Assembly (NCBI GenBank): GCA_947561395.2
Contig: OX387187.1
Span: 28,625,829-28,689,828 of the forward strand
Length of the DNA: 64,000 bases
DNA from: Buxus sempervirens
Taxonomy: Eukaryota; Streptophyta; Magnoliopsida; Buxales; Buxaceae
Reading direction: 5' to 3'
The position numbers and the translations under genes were made by a program. The notes under the pieces are model-generated. The model was not told the DNA's origin. It ran no database searches and worked only from the letters and a program-made list of their open reading frames with translations. Below are positions 22,776 through 34,192 of this stretch, in pieces (the first letter of the stretch is position 1; every line of letters begins with the position of its first letter).

Positions 22776-23742
22776 ATGGAAAGTGGTAGATCTCAATCCC
22801 AAGCTCAAAATGTAAGAGAGAAAGGAAAATCATATTTTAAATGGACGATAGAAATGGATCGTGTTCTAACCACTATTCTCCTTGATCAACATAACCTTGG
22901 AAATAAAACACCAAATGGATGGAAGTCTCCAGCCTTTACTGCAGCTATAAATGCCTTAAAAGATCAATGTGGTGTATCAATTTCTAAAGATAACATTAAA
23001 TATCGTCTCAAAACTTGGGACAAACACTACCGCATTGTTAGTGAGATTATCAAGCAAAGTGGTTTTGGATGGGACAACACCAAGAATATGGTTCATGTTG
23101 ATGATGAAAACGTGTGAAATGCTTTTTGTCAGGTATATTATAATTTAGTTTAATGTTTAAATATTTACAAAAGTATATTACCTTGTACTAATTTTATTTA
23201 TTTTATTTTATTTTTAACAGTCTCATGTAGAAGCAAAGTGTTATCGGTCAAAAGTGATTGACAACTGGGATGACTTGAGCATCATTTGTGGGCAGGATCA
23301 TGCTAATGGAGATGGTGTAGAACATGGTGAAGAGGCAGAACAAGCTTTTGTGGCTAATGATGGAGCTGACATTAATAATAATGTTAGTCTTGATGATATA
23401 GATATCAGTGATTTACCTTCTCCGACATCCAGTTCTTCATCTCGTCGACAGGCGCCATCATCTGCATCACTTTTGCAATCCTTAAGGAAAAGAAACCGTA
23501 CAAGTGACACATTGGCAACTGCAGTTTCCCACATGGCCCAATCAATTGATAGAGCCTTAAATAATGAGCCTGCTAAAGTGAGTGCACAAGTAGTATTTGA
23601 AGAGGTCTCCAAGGTTCTAGATCTTGAAATGTCACAACTTATCAAGGCGGGTGATTTGCTGGCAAGTGATCCACGGAAGTTTGAGTATTTTTCATGCCTT
23701 CCAATTGAATTTAGGAAGAAGTGGATAAACATGCATACTTAA
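22776..23742 (+). pseudogene. Harbinger-associated Myb/SANT-like DNA-binding protein, one nonsense codon
   Basis: Second protein of the element; in this superfamily it helps bring the transposase to the nucleus and to the ends. Exons 22776-23132 and 23221-23742, with the ATG directly after a TTACAG acceptor. The N-terminal Myb/SANT-like (Myb_DNA-bind_3) domain contains YFKWTIEMDRVLTTILLDQ, GWKSPAFTAAINAL and YRLKTWDKHYRIV. It is followed by an acidic and serine-rich linker and a C-terminal segment ending CLPIEFRKKWINM. A TGA at 23115 replaces the conserved tryptophan of the V-W-N-A-F motif just before the intron. Otherwise open and of normal length. Confidence 0.9.
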
Positions 23743-24152
23743 ATAGTTTTTTATTTTATAGTATAGATATAGATTAGTATTTAGTAATTAGACTGTTATT
23801 TTTTTGGATGGTTTATGAATATTAATAATGCGGTCAAATACATTGTTATTTTAATTTTAGTGTTAAAGTTTATATTATTATCAGTTTTTAAAATATAGAC
23901 TTGATATGTCTTGATAATCAATCACTTGTGTTGTTATTATTAACATGGGAATGATAGAAATCAATTCTTCATAAGTTCATCCGATTAGTGGAATTGGATT
24001 TTAAATCAATTATTCATGGAATTGTAATTCCAAATTTCAATTCTCTTACAATCCAATCATAATAAATTCAATTTTACCAAATTCCAATTCTTGATGAAGT
24101 AGAATTGGAATTATAATTCTTAATTCCAATTCATTGAACCAATCGGAGCTAA

Positions 24153-24984
24153 GGTATTTTAAATTACATTTTGACCATATTAATGCTTAGTTAGTTTTTA
24201 TTTTTTAAATATGTAAATGGTGTGGCCGGTTGGATTTTGGCAAGACCTATCAGGTCCCACTTTCTTTTCTTATTTAGAAGAGAATGAGTAGCCACTTTAC
24301 TATAAAAGAGACACCTTCTGGCCTCTTTTGGTTGTTGGGATTTCATCCCAATAAGGAGGGGAAGACCCCTAGCCTCATCCCCTCCTCTTCCTTGGCTTAA
24401 AAATCAAGATCATTAGTAAATTAGGTCAAAACCCCAATCTTAGACCACTGTGGGCCTGCCCCAAGGCCCACAGAAGATCTGGTTACCCCAAGAAACCAAG
24501 GATCCCAAACCCTAACTGAAAATTGCAAATCTTGGTATTTTCATGCTTGATCGAAAACACAGTTCGATTAAGCAATATTTTTTTATAGAATAAGTATGAC
24601 CGAAATATAATTTCGATCATGAAGAATTAGGGTTTGGGCGAACTGTATTTTCCACCAAGCCCAGAAAAATCAGAAAATTCAGATTTTGTTTTCTTTTAGT
24701 TATTTTTAGTCCCTTTTAACTAAATCAAATAAATCCAATATGGTTTTGGGCTCTCCCATAACCCAATATGGGCCTTGGGCCCATTGGGCCCTAATGGAGT
24801 ACTGATGGACCTTCCTACTGGGCCCACCCATCCCAACCCAACTCACTTTGATTAATTAAACAAATCTTAATTAAGGGTCATACCCTTTGAGGCCCAATTA
24901 AAGCCCAATAAAATGCATGCTTGGATAGTTTAGATGGTTTGGCTGAGAAATTGGGTGTGGGCTTATCGGGCCCCATCTCTTTCT
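24153..24984. other. TE-derived non-coding segment, LTR-like
   Basis: No protein frame. It contains a possible TATA box (CTATAAAAGAGAC, about 24300), GC-rich phrases such as GGGCCTGCCCCAAGGCCCAC and a GACCGAAATATAATTTCG palindrome half shared in style with the 16.9-kb segment. The run around 24780-24840 (GGGCCC and CCTTCC near CTGGGCCCACC) also resembles 31850-31900. Probably a fragment of an LTR retrotransposon; ends not found. Confidence 0.3.
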
Positions 24985-25075
24985 TTAAAGAGAGCCCATC
25001 CAACAAATTGAGAGATGGAAGGGACACACATCCCTTAATTCTTGCTCATATTCATTCATTAATTTGGAGAAGTTA

Positions 25076-26201
25076 GTGGCATGGAACCAGATTTGTAGAT
25101 CAAAGTTAGAGGGGGGGCTTGGTCTAAGGCCTCTACCGATGTTTAACATAGCCCTTCTCCAAAAGTGGATTTTGAGGTTTGGTAGCGAGAGCGGGAGTAT
25201 GTGGAGAGACCTAATCATTGCAAAATATGGTTCCTCATCCAATGGTTGGTTCCCAAAACCCTCTAATCTCCCGTGTGGGATGAGCCTGTGGAGGCCTATT
25301 GCCAAGTTGACAAGTTCAGTGAAGAAGGAATGCAAATACTTAGTGGGAAATGGTTTGCGAATCAGATTTTGGGACGATCTATGGTGTGGAGAGGCTAAAC
25401 TGAAGGAATCTTTCCCACTGATTTACAACCTGTGCACTAATAAACTAGCAATGGTAAATGATTACATGTCCTTCTCAGAAGCTGGCATAGTGTGGAACAT
25501 TGATCTAAGAAGAAATCTGATGGATTGGGAGATTGAAAGCCTTGAGGCCTTATTAAGTGAGTTGTATACCAAGGTAGTAGGGCAAGAAGAAGACTCCAGG
25601 AGGTGGATTCATGGTAGATCTGGCTCCTTTTTAGTCAAGGATGCTTTTGATCTCCTCCATAATTCTGGTGTGGAGCAAGCAGTCTTTAAGTAAATTTGGT
25701 CTCATTTGTTTCCAAGTAAAATAGCCTTCTTTATGTGGACAGCAACCCTTGACAAGATACTTACAGTGGACCACTTGAAGAGTAGGGGATGGCATTTGGC
25801 AAATAGATGCAGCATTTGTAAAGAAGAAGAAGAGAATGTAGCTCATCTACTCTTGCACTGTTCAGGCGTTACTCGGATTTGGGGTTCAATTCTCCAACGA
25901 TTTAAGGTAGAATGGACCCATCCAAAAGAGCTTAGACAAGCTTTAGAAGCTTGGGGGTGGGAAGAAAGGGAAATCTTGTGGTAATATTTGTTGGAATGTG
26001 GCCCCTGCAGCAATAGCATGGGTAATTTGGGGCGAAAGGAATAGAAGAATATTTAGGAACTTGGAGAGAAATAACCAATTGCTTGAGAGGGCTGTTTTAA
26101 GCTTGATGCACAGCTGGTTGACTGGGCAAGTAGGGGGATCTAATATACCTATTGAGGATTTTCTGTTATGTAACAACTTCTATGATCTGGGAGGGGGATG
26201 A
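25076..26201 (+). pseudogene. LINE ORF2 C-terminal part (zf-RVT region), with stop codons
   Basis: Matches the region after the reverse transcriptase of plant L1-type LINEs: WNQICRSKLEGGLGLRPL, GMSLWRPIAKL, WDDLWCGE, then the zinc-binding zf-RVT domain LFPSKIAFFMWTATLDKIL, RCSICKEEEENVAHLLLHC. Interrupted by a TAA at about 25692 and a frame change near 25980, after which GPCSNSMG-type residues and an AWVIWGERNRRIF stretch are in another frame. Not functional. Confidence 0.85.
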
Positions 26202-26352
26202 TTGGGTCGTTGTTCGTTGTCCTTCGGTTCTAGTCCTTAAGCCTTGTATTGACTACTTTTGTTCCTAGGTGTGGGTACACTCTTTGTGTACCATGTCTGT
26301 TTTTTCCTTCATTTATATCATTTCCATCTTTTTACTGATCAAAAAAAAAAAT
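25076..26352 (+). mobile_element. 5'-truncated LINE inserted in the CACTA remnant
   Basis: A perfect 13-bp target duplication TTTGGAGAAGTTA lies at 25063-25075 and 26353-26365. The insert ends in a short poly(A) tract at 26340-26351, as expected for target-primed reverse transcription. Only the 3' end of ORF2 and a 3' UTR remain; the endonuclease and most of the reverse transcriptase are missing because of 5' truncation. Confidence 0.93.
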
Positions 26353-26911
26353 TTTGGAGAAGTTATTAGTATGTTCATTGTGCTGGTGTTCAGCTTCTTG
26401 CCCTTCCAAGTTTTGGTTCCCAACACCACTTGACTCTTCATTCGAGTTTTGGTTTCCAAAACCACTTGGCAATTCATGCAAGTTCTGATTCCCAAAAATA
26501 TCATGTACTAAGTCACTAATACCATCATCTCTTGTCACACTAGGTTCATTATTCCCCAAATTGTTAGTAGACGTTGCTAACTGTAAAATATCTTCTCCAT
26601 GATGATACCATGTCCTATAATTTTTAGCAAATCCATGCCTCAAAATGTGGTCTTCTACTGTATTTCGATGATGCCATAACACATTATTGCATTTGGGACA
26701 CGGACACTTCAATTGTTCCCCAATATTGGTTCTATGATCAAATGCAAACTGAAGAAAACCCTGAACACCATCAAGGAATTCATTGGTTGCCCTATTTAAG
26801 CTAGAAAATAAGAATTATATTAGTATATCAATAAGACATATACAAAATAAAAGAGTCTAAATTAACCAAATAAAATTTAATAGTTATATACCTCATCCAA
26901 GACTTATCCAT

Positions 26912-28857
26912 AGGAGAGTATGTTGTTCCTCAAAGCTCTCACTTCTTTGTTGATTTGGTTGCAAATAATCCTCACTCTTTATTTCAACTAACAATTCAAG
27001 TGACTTTTATCACCATTATCAAATGTATGCATTCATATCTTTAGAACTTGTAATAGAAAAAAAAATGAAACAACTTTTAACAAAGAAAAGATTATAAGGC
27101 AACCTATAATACATAGTAGACACTAGTTTTATCTAAGCAACACAATACTAAAGGAAAGAAAATAAATATTCTAATATCCCACAGGCATGTAAATGAAGAG
27201 TATGGACCAACCACTTGCTGAGTTCACTTTGATAAAATTGCAATTAACAAGGACACACATTCACAAAATAAATAAATTTAACAATATCATCATATAAGAA
27301 TTTGTCACAAAGAGACCAGCCAACCCCAAACTTGTTGGTTTTGACGTTCCTGCAAATCAGTCAGTCAATCATGTTTCAAATTTCTGATTAAGTTGACAAG
27401 CAATTAAAACCTCTACTGGATAAGTGCTTATGCATATCTACTCGTTGTTTGTCTTTTAGAGAGAATGATTCTACTAACAAAGACACTTCAGCAAACCTCT
27501 TTGTTAAGAGTTGAAGAGTTGCATTGTGCTGAAGTTGGGAGCCAAACACCCCCAAAAAAATGGTAAAAAGGCACAAATAAAAAAGAGTTACCTACTTTGT
27601 TTAATTGTGTTGTACAGATGGTATTCATTATTGATATACTTTATGGTATAATAATTTTATATGTCCATGATGAACAGGAGAAAGGTCTGTGGTTTGAAAG
27701 AATCAGAGGTCAGACTGATAATCTGTGCAATTTTTACTTGGTTAGGCAAAGGTCAAGATCCTATTATGCCTTATGAAAAGCTGGGTACTCTGTTTCCATG
27801 AACGGGGTCATAATGTAAAGTGTAAACAGGAGATAATAGACAGCAGTAATCTTATTTTTAATGAGTTGACTGGTACAACATACTTACAAATCACAAAACC
27901 ATGATGTCCAAAGAAACTTTAAGAAAACAGTCCAGTGCTACTGCAGTAGCCTTGCCACCAGTGATTATTTGATAGGGGAAAGAGAAAAATGTATTGTTTT
28001 AAGAGAGAAAGAAATCTGAGATTGAAATAAACAATAACAAAGCTGCAATGGTAATCTAACATGGATCATTCTTCTACAGTATAAGCTCTTATGTATGCAT
28101 TTACCGGATGCTGTCCTCTCAGCTGAGGCAGTTTTCGCAAAGCAACTGTTTCTCCTTTTCGAAAGCAATGTCAAATAGGCCTGAATATTTTCAAGGTCAT
28201 TATTCTTGACAAGGACTCTAAATGCTTTTAGATTGTACAATACACAAAAAACCATCAGCTGAAGCAGAGCCACCACCTCCCCCACCAATAGAGATTAGTT
28301 TATCCTTTGGCCAAGACTCCATCAATGACAAACCATCATTTGCTTGAAATTTTACAAGAGAATGTTCCTATATGCTACTCCAGATATATAGCATTATTTC
28401 TAAGCTAGAGAAGCATCTGCCAGCTCACCGTAGAAAACTAAAAGTTCCGATTTCTTAGGGAGAAAATTTTACAGCAATAGTCCTCCACTCACTCTCCAAC
28501 AGAAAATGACAACTAGAGTGTGATAACCCCAAGATCAAACATATTTGAAAAAGCACCCCAGGAAAATGCAACTACCACATAACGACTTGGAAACACTTCC
28601 ATGTCTCATATTCGCACTAGGTGCTATCATGGTTAAAGCATTTTTCTGGAAAACAATAATTTTGCACAGGTTGGGAAATCCAAAAAGATATTGTGGGTCT
28701 ATCATCTCCCTAAAAATTAAGTGAAACTATTATCTATACTCCTAGTCCAGGATGAATTAAAGATTTTGGAATTCCAATCTCCTTTTCAAAATCTAAAACT
28801 GTTCATAAACCAGCACATACGCAAGATTTCAATCTATTAAATCAGAACCAACAAACA
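26912..28857. other. Mostly non-coding, with two unrecognised coding-like pieces
   Basis: AT-rich. On the minus strand, about 27565-27388 reads FGSQLQHNATLQLLTKRFAE to a stop, with no frame break over 58 residues. At about 28340-28130, two overlapping minus frames look coding: one has WPKDKLISIGGGGGGSAS, the other VLVKNNDLENIQAYLTLLSK before a GTAAAT donor. They may be exons of one decayed host gene on the minus strand. I do not recognise the product, and the frame break between the 28-kb pieces suggests decay. Confidence 0.25.
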
Positions 28858-29042
28858 TGTTGCCTAAGAATTATATTCTGTACAGAGTATGGGGGGAGGG
28901 CTTGCACTTATGTGTAATGTGTTCAGACTAAGGGGGTCTTGAGAGCCTGAATCTAGTCTTGTAATCTAGTCCTTGTCAAGCATTATAAAACTCTTTCCTA
29001 GAAATTAATATAATAATATATATTGATTACCGATAAAAAAAA
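28858..29042 (+). mobile_element. Very short 5'-truncated LINE (3' UTR only)
   Basis: About 185 bases ending in a poly(A) tract after TTGATTACCGATAAAAAAA, a typical plant LINE 3' end. Flanked by an 18-bp duplication AATCAGAACCAACAAACA (28840-28857) and AATCAAAACCAACAAACA (29043-29060), one mismatch. Confidence 0.8.
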
Positions 29043-29060
29043 AATCAAAACCAACAAACA

Positions 29061-31600
29061 GAAAGGAACTCCCTGGCACAATTACCAGCAAGCTTCAGAG
29101 ATTCTTCTATTTCACTTTTACAAGCCCCAAACAAGAAGCGAATGGAAGGGCTTTTGGAGAGGATTTTAATCCTTGTCCAAAGCGCCAGCCAAGAAGCAAA
29201 CAACTTCATTCTTTTGAGCTAAAAATTTCATGCTAAAAAAGTGAGAAAAAAAAAACCCCCAAAATTGGGAAAAAGCCCCATATAATTTGAGTGATTCCAA
29301 AAGCTGCCACCGGATGCTAAATATCCTCTAGGTCCTCACACACACACACGCTACATACATCCTCCAATGACCTACATACTCCGATGAGACATTTGATGAC
29401 TTAGATTATCTAATGCTACAAGCTTGTCCCTCACCCACATTCAAATTAATGCTCGTGTTCTCCAATGGTTATCAAGCAGACATTAGCATTACGTCAAACA
29501 TGAAATCCTATTGAAATTCTTTTTAAAAAAAAATGGAATTGCTGAAATGAGAAAAACCCACCAAGCTCATCCCATCTATGTTAAGTGTAGCAGTCATTAG
29601 CATCACATCAAATATGAAATCCTATTGAAATTCTTTTAAAAAAATGTTAATGCTGATATGAGAAAATACACCCATCTCATCTCATCTATGTTTTAAGTGT
29701 GGTCAGTCTTTTAAATACTAACAAGGTAAAATGGTAGTATGTAGATGGTTAGATGGCACTGATGACTTTGATTTATTTGTCTCCTTCCAAACCGGATGGA
29801 GTCATTAATTAGATACAATTAATGCCAACAGTGTCACAAAATAAGCAGCGAGAATGTAATTCAACGACTAAAACTTGCTAATGGGTAAACTAAACACAAT
29901 CTAATTAGGAAGATTTAGATGCATCAATCCAAGCCCCAGTGGTGGGATTTTTCTTTGTGTTATGTAGTGGTTAATGTATACCACAGATAATCGTGATATT
30001 ATATCACCAAGAATTGACAAGCAGATGAGATTTCCAAGCAACCTTCCTCTTTAGGAAAGGTCTTTCCCCTAAAAGCCCAAATGCTCTCCCTTCTTAATGT
30101 AAAAACTTTTTGCTTTTGCTTTTACATTCTGCTATCAAATAAAGTGCAATGGAGGAGTTAGGTAAACACGATCTAATTAAGGGGACTTAAGTGCATCCAA
30201 TCAAGCCCCAAGGGTGGGATTTCCTTTTGTTTTATGCAGCGGACAATACACATTATATATACTCCTAGTTAAGAAAGTAAAAATTCCAAAATGAGATAAA
30301 TAAACATCAATACAATATGAATTTGCATGCATATCTTACCTCCAATAACCAAATAGCGAAAGAATAACCACCCACTAACAACAGCTTCACTAATCTGCAA
30401 ATTTTGAATAAAACAGAATAGATGATGAAAAAGAAAAAACTCATAAAAAATAAAAAATAAATTCAATCCCATGAAAATCATATGTATCATTTTGATTTGC
30501 TTCAACTGTCTAAATACCATGGGGCATGGCATTGTGCAGTGACTTGTCTCATACTCTTCTTTTTTCATTTCCACACATTTCAAAGAGGCATTCTTATTTC
30601 TTATAGCCTTTGTGAGGCAAACATTAAGCCAAACAATGACGAACAGATAGGAATTTTTTTTTTAGGAAATAGGAACTTTACATCGATCAAAATGTATTGA
30701 TAACATATATGGGAAGAGTATTTCAATCCCTGAATAAATTTAGTCTAACAATATACACCATTTAAAGATAAATTCCAATCTATATACTAAAGATAAACTG
30801 ATGTTATAAGAGCCTTGGATTGAAACCCCAATTCAAAATTGAAGAATAAAATTAAAAGAAACTGCCAGAGAATAGAAGTTAAAAAAAAAAAAAAAGGTTT
30901 TTCCAACCCTGTGCATGACGGAATCAAAGGGAAAAAAAAAGGAAAAAGAAAAAAAAAACCGTAAGATTGAATAGAAGAAGATTCATGTTCAACAAAAACA
31001 TCACGGCCCCAAGAAAAATACAAAGGGCTTTTCATTTCTACAAAGACGACATTAAAGGACCAAATCGGAGCAAACAGAGAGTGTCTACCTGGAGTTGAAA
31101 TCTTTCTCCAATCAATCTGCAACAGCACAATCAAGCTCGACAATAGCAAATTGCAGAGACGATTGTGTTCTCAACAGAACAAAAGGTCGACGATGGTAGA
31201 TTGGAGTGCTGATAGTAGCAGATCGAATTGCTGCAGGATCGACAACGGCAGACTTCAGTACTGATTAATGGGTCGTCAATGGCAGATTACAATGCTGACC
31301 GAGTTTTCCAACAGCGTAACCAGAGTTAAAAATGGCAGATTGGAAGCGGTAGAGCCCTGATTAGGGCTTGATCTTGTGTTGTTAGTTGCAAGCAAACGGG
31401 AACATGCGCGGGAGAGGGAGAATGACTTGCGCGCGAAAGGAAAAAGGGTTAAAAGAAAGCGCCGTCGTGCAAATAGAATTAGCGACTAACAATCTGTGGC
31501 GAAGGTTGTGGGTCTGCCGCAATTTAGTCCTTTTCACTACTACCTTTCCATCTGTCACAAAATATTTGACACAAAAAACCCTCTTTTTTTTTTAGTGCTT
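29061..31600. other. Non-coding intron-like or intergenic DNA
   Basis: No protein frame is supported. Contains a tandem duplication (29475-29694), a second direct repeat pair (about 29890-29990 and 30155-30243, both with CAATC..AAGCCCCA.GG.TGGGATTT), poly(A) runs near 30880-30955, and a GC-richer region near 31140-31460 with repeated GGCAGATT.. phrases that could be a promoter or leader of a minus-strand gene. Confidence 0.4.
29475..29694. repeat. Tandem duplication of about 110 bp
   Basis: Two copies share AAATCCTATTGAAATTCTTT, an A-rich run, GCTGA.ATGAGAAAA, and CATC.CATCTATGTT, in the same order. Confidence 0.8.
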
Positions 31601-32358
31601 TAATCCTGAAAAATCTTAGGCTTTCAAGCCTAAGCCTAGAAGATGAGCCCCAAGTCCATCCTTCGTAACAAAGATAATAAAACTAAAGAAGGCTATAGTG
31701 AGGCCCACCCAGAGGGCCCACTGAATGTCATAAATCTTAATCTTAAACCCTTTTTTAACCTCAATCTAATAAAATCAATCTAACTTAAAATCCAAAACCT
31801 TAAAGAGCTTGTAGGTTTAGACCAAGCCCAAATGAAGGACAAGTGGGCTACACGCTAGCCCATCTGGGATCCAGCGGGCCTTCCAACAGGGCCCGCCTTA
31901 TCAGACCAAGATCACTTAAATAAAGAAGATAAAATCAAATGAAAGGGGACCTACACCACTTAAAGGGTCCCCACATAGACCTAAAATAAAAAGTGCACAT
32001 CGGATTATGATCGGGTGAGGTAATCAAGTTGACTCTTAACCAGGATGACCTATGGGACTCATCACCCGATAGGGTGGACTGGAGCGTCTACAGACTTCCC
32101 CGGGCTGTAACCGAGAACTTATTCAGAATCTCAAGCCGCATACCACCTAATAGACAAACACTAGATACACAGGTGTCTGCCTGCAACTCGTTAGGCAGTG
32201 GCAACTCCTTATCGCCCATTTCCCAAAAGAAGCACGCACTCACACACACCTCCTAAAGAGATCCCAACCTCGACGTGCGGCCCATGGATCGACGTGCCCA
32301 CAGCAAGGTCTACCGCAAGACCACTGTGGCAAACGATTTTATCCCCGTTACAACATTA
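31600..32358. other. TE-like fragment, non-coding
   Basis: GC content rises relative to both sides. Words such as GGGATCCAGCGGGCCTTCC and AACAGGGCCCGCC resemble the 24.8-kb segment. A short frame at 32029-32256 has no recognisable similarity. Probably part of an LTR retrotransposon, truncated; no ends found. Confidence 0.3.
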
Positions 32359-32847
32359 GAAGCTGTTTGGTAACGTTTACAAATTCAATTTTGTTGTTTT
32401 TGAGGGTGTTTGGTAACATGTTTGACATTGTTTTTTGGTTTTTAAAAACAAAAAACCGAAAACTTGTTTGGTAGTGAGAGTTTTCAAATCGTTTTTCAGA
32501 AAAACGATTGAAAACAACCCCATTTTTAAAAACCGAATTTTTTTGTTTTTATAAGCGACAAATCGTGTTTCGATTTGATGGCATTTTTATAATATATTAT
32601 TTCTTTTCTCTTCGATAGTTTTATCTCTCGTCTCTATTCTTCAAACTAAACTCTTCTTCCTCACAAGCACGATCAGATATCGGAGAAGAAACAGAAATGG
32701 CATTGTTTCTCAGACCATCTCAAAGCTCTGATCTATATCAATTTGTTGTTACGATTTCATTGATTACATTCATGCTATTTTGTTATGATCTCTTCTTTGG
32801 ATTTTCTGTTATTCAGTGCTAATAGACATGGGGTTTTGATATCTCCA

Positions 32848-33057
32848 ATGTCTCCCGCTAGAAAATGGTTAGGATTTATAACGACTGTATGGATTCAGGC
32901 CATTTCCGGCAACAAATCAACCTTTTCCAACTACTCCACCGCTTTGAAATCTCTCAAGGTCCTCACCCGATTGGAGCTGTGAAATCTCTCAAGGCCCTCA
33001 CCCGAATGGAGTTGAAAATCCTTTCTGTTGCTAAAGATTTGGGGAAGGCATTGGAAT
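32848..33057 (+). pseudogene. Captured fragment of a nodulin-like / NFD4-type transporter gene
   Basis: Starts at an ATG with RKWLGFITTVWIQAISGNKS then TFSNYSTALKSLKVLTRLEL, the N-terminus of plant nodulin-like major-facilitator proteins (NUCLEAR FUSION DEFECTIVE 4-like), covering the first transmembrane helix. A 35-bp tandem duplication (32945-32979 and 32980-33014) breaks the frame with a stop at 32980; after it the similarity continues in another frame as LKALTRMELKILSVAKDLGK. The rest of the transporter is absent. Not functional. Confidence 0.75.
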
Positions 33058-33224
33058 CCTTGTTGTCTTGCTTCGAACCATCTCTCAATGCCTATAATTC
33101 TCATCATCAGATCTTTAGAAGGTGTAAGAAGCATCCTGTATCAGTGATTTATGCGATCCTCAATGGAGGAGGTCATGGATGTCAAAAGAAGCTATTAGCT
33201 TCCGGTGCATACCGGCACTTGTAG
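33058..33224 (+). pseudogene. Possible second captured fragment (armadillo-repeat-like)
   Basis: Continues the open frame with HPVSVIYAILNGGG and GCQKKLLASGAYRHL, then a stop, and just beyond the stop KLAEPEYKDLM. The pattern resembles the C-terminal end of some plant armadillo-repeat proteins, but the match is from memory and weak. Confidence 0.3.
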
Positions 33225-34192
33225 AAGCTTGCGGAACCAGAGTACAAGGACTTGATGAAAATCGTCTGAAAAACATGTTCGGAAGGGAATTTTGGTTTTT
33301 AGTGATTCTTTTTTAACATAATTCATATCTCGTCGTCCAATTATTTGTAATTAAAAATTAGTGATACTTTTTTCAAGTAATAGAGAACAAGTGTCATTCA
33401 CAAAGACTTTCTTCATAAGTGACCTTTTCAACCTTTTGTAATAATGGTTTGTTGAAAGTATTTAAACAAGTTTATAAGTCTTTTAAGGGTATTTTTGGAA
33501 AAGAACTCCATGAAGTATGAACAATAATAAATGATACTTGTTCTCAATTGTTTGAAAAAAGTATTGCTAATTGTCAATTACAAAGAATTGGACTTGGAAG
33601 GAATAAGGAAAGAAGACCATAAGGTCCATAACCACTGCAAAGGTCAATTTTTTTAGTGGCAAGATTTCAGCAAAATGGCACGCAAGGCTCTCATCAAATC
33701 AGCACCAAGCTTTATACAATTTGTCCTTCATTAATATTTTTATCTAGAATAACAAAATTATAAAGATTTAAATGATTAAAACGGCTATGATTTTTAAATT
33801 TGTTACTACCGTCTTTAAACTATCAACAAATAAAAATAGCCAATGGTGTGAGAGTTGTTTATGATGGTGGGTATAGGAAGGGTTGATAGCATTGGTTAGT
33901 TTGTAATCTGTGGTATAGAATTTTGATTTGCTTATTTTTTCATAGCAACTTTGTTATTGTTTAACAGCCTTGCATGTTGTATAGTAATGCATTTTTGTTG
34001 ATTTTGAAAACTTTAATCGTTTTTCTTAAATCAATTGTTGCTAAACAGGTTTCTTGACACCCATTTAAAAAACCCAAAAAACAATAATTGTTACCAAACG
34101 GGTTTCTTGTCACTTGTTTTCAAAAACCCAAAAACAGTTGAAAGTGTTTTTAGTTTTCAAACTGTTTTTTAAAAACATTACCAAACGGCCTC

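Larger units (their letters stand above)
17960..24149 (+). mobile_element. PIF/Harbinger DNA transposon, degenerate
   Basis: Flanked by the trinucleotide TAA on both sides (17957-17959 and 24150-24152), the usual TWA target of the superfamily. The left end begins GGCCCTGATTGGTTC; the reverse complement of the right end begins GCTCCGATTGGTTC, and both continue with AA(A/T)GAATTGG. It encodes the two proteins typical of the superfamily, a DDE transposase and a Myb/SANT-like protein, both now interrupted by stop codons. The left 3 kb is pyrimidine-rich repeats plus a nested Cassandra TRIM. Removing the nested TRIM leaves about 5.4 kb. Confidence 0.9.
24985..26911 (-). pseudogene. CACTA (En/Spm) transposase N-terminal remnant, split by a LINE
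   Basis: The first exon, 26911-26892, encodes MDKSWM and has a GT donor. The second starts at 26800 with RATNEFLDGVQGFLQFAFD and reads through CPCPKCNNVLWHHRNTVEDH and WYHHGED, the transposase-associated domain (Transpos_assoc) that begins CACTA TNPD-type proteins. The frame then meets the LINE at the codons for NFSK and resumes on its far side (25062 downward) with LMNEYEQELRD before degenerating to a stop at 24985. No downstream DDE part is present in the window, so this is a fragment of a much longer gene. Confidence 0.8.
32359..34192. mobile_element. TIR element carrying host gene fragments (Pack-type candidate)
   Basis: The left end reads GAAGCTGTTTGGTAACGTTT and the reverse complement of the right end reads GAGGCCGTTTGGTAATGTTT, 16 of 20 matching. 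Both ends also carry extra inner copies of GTTTGGTAAC, as subterminal repeats. The interior holds a recognisable piece of a nodulin-like/NFD4 transporter gene and a second possible gene piece, but no transposase. No clear target duplication was found. This is the pattern of a non-autonomous DNA transposon that has captured host exons. Confidence 0.55.

Noticed and set aside
29000-31600. CRISPR-like or satellite arrays
   Set aside because: Only two-copy duplications and dispersed repeats are present; no regularly spaced repeat array exists anywhere in the window.
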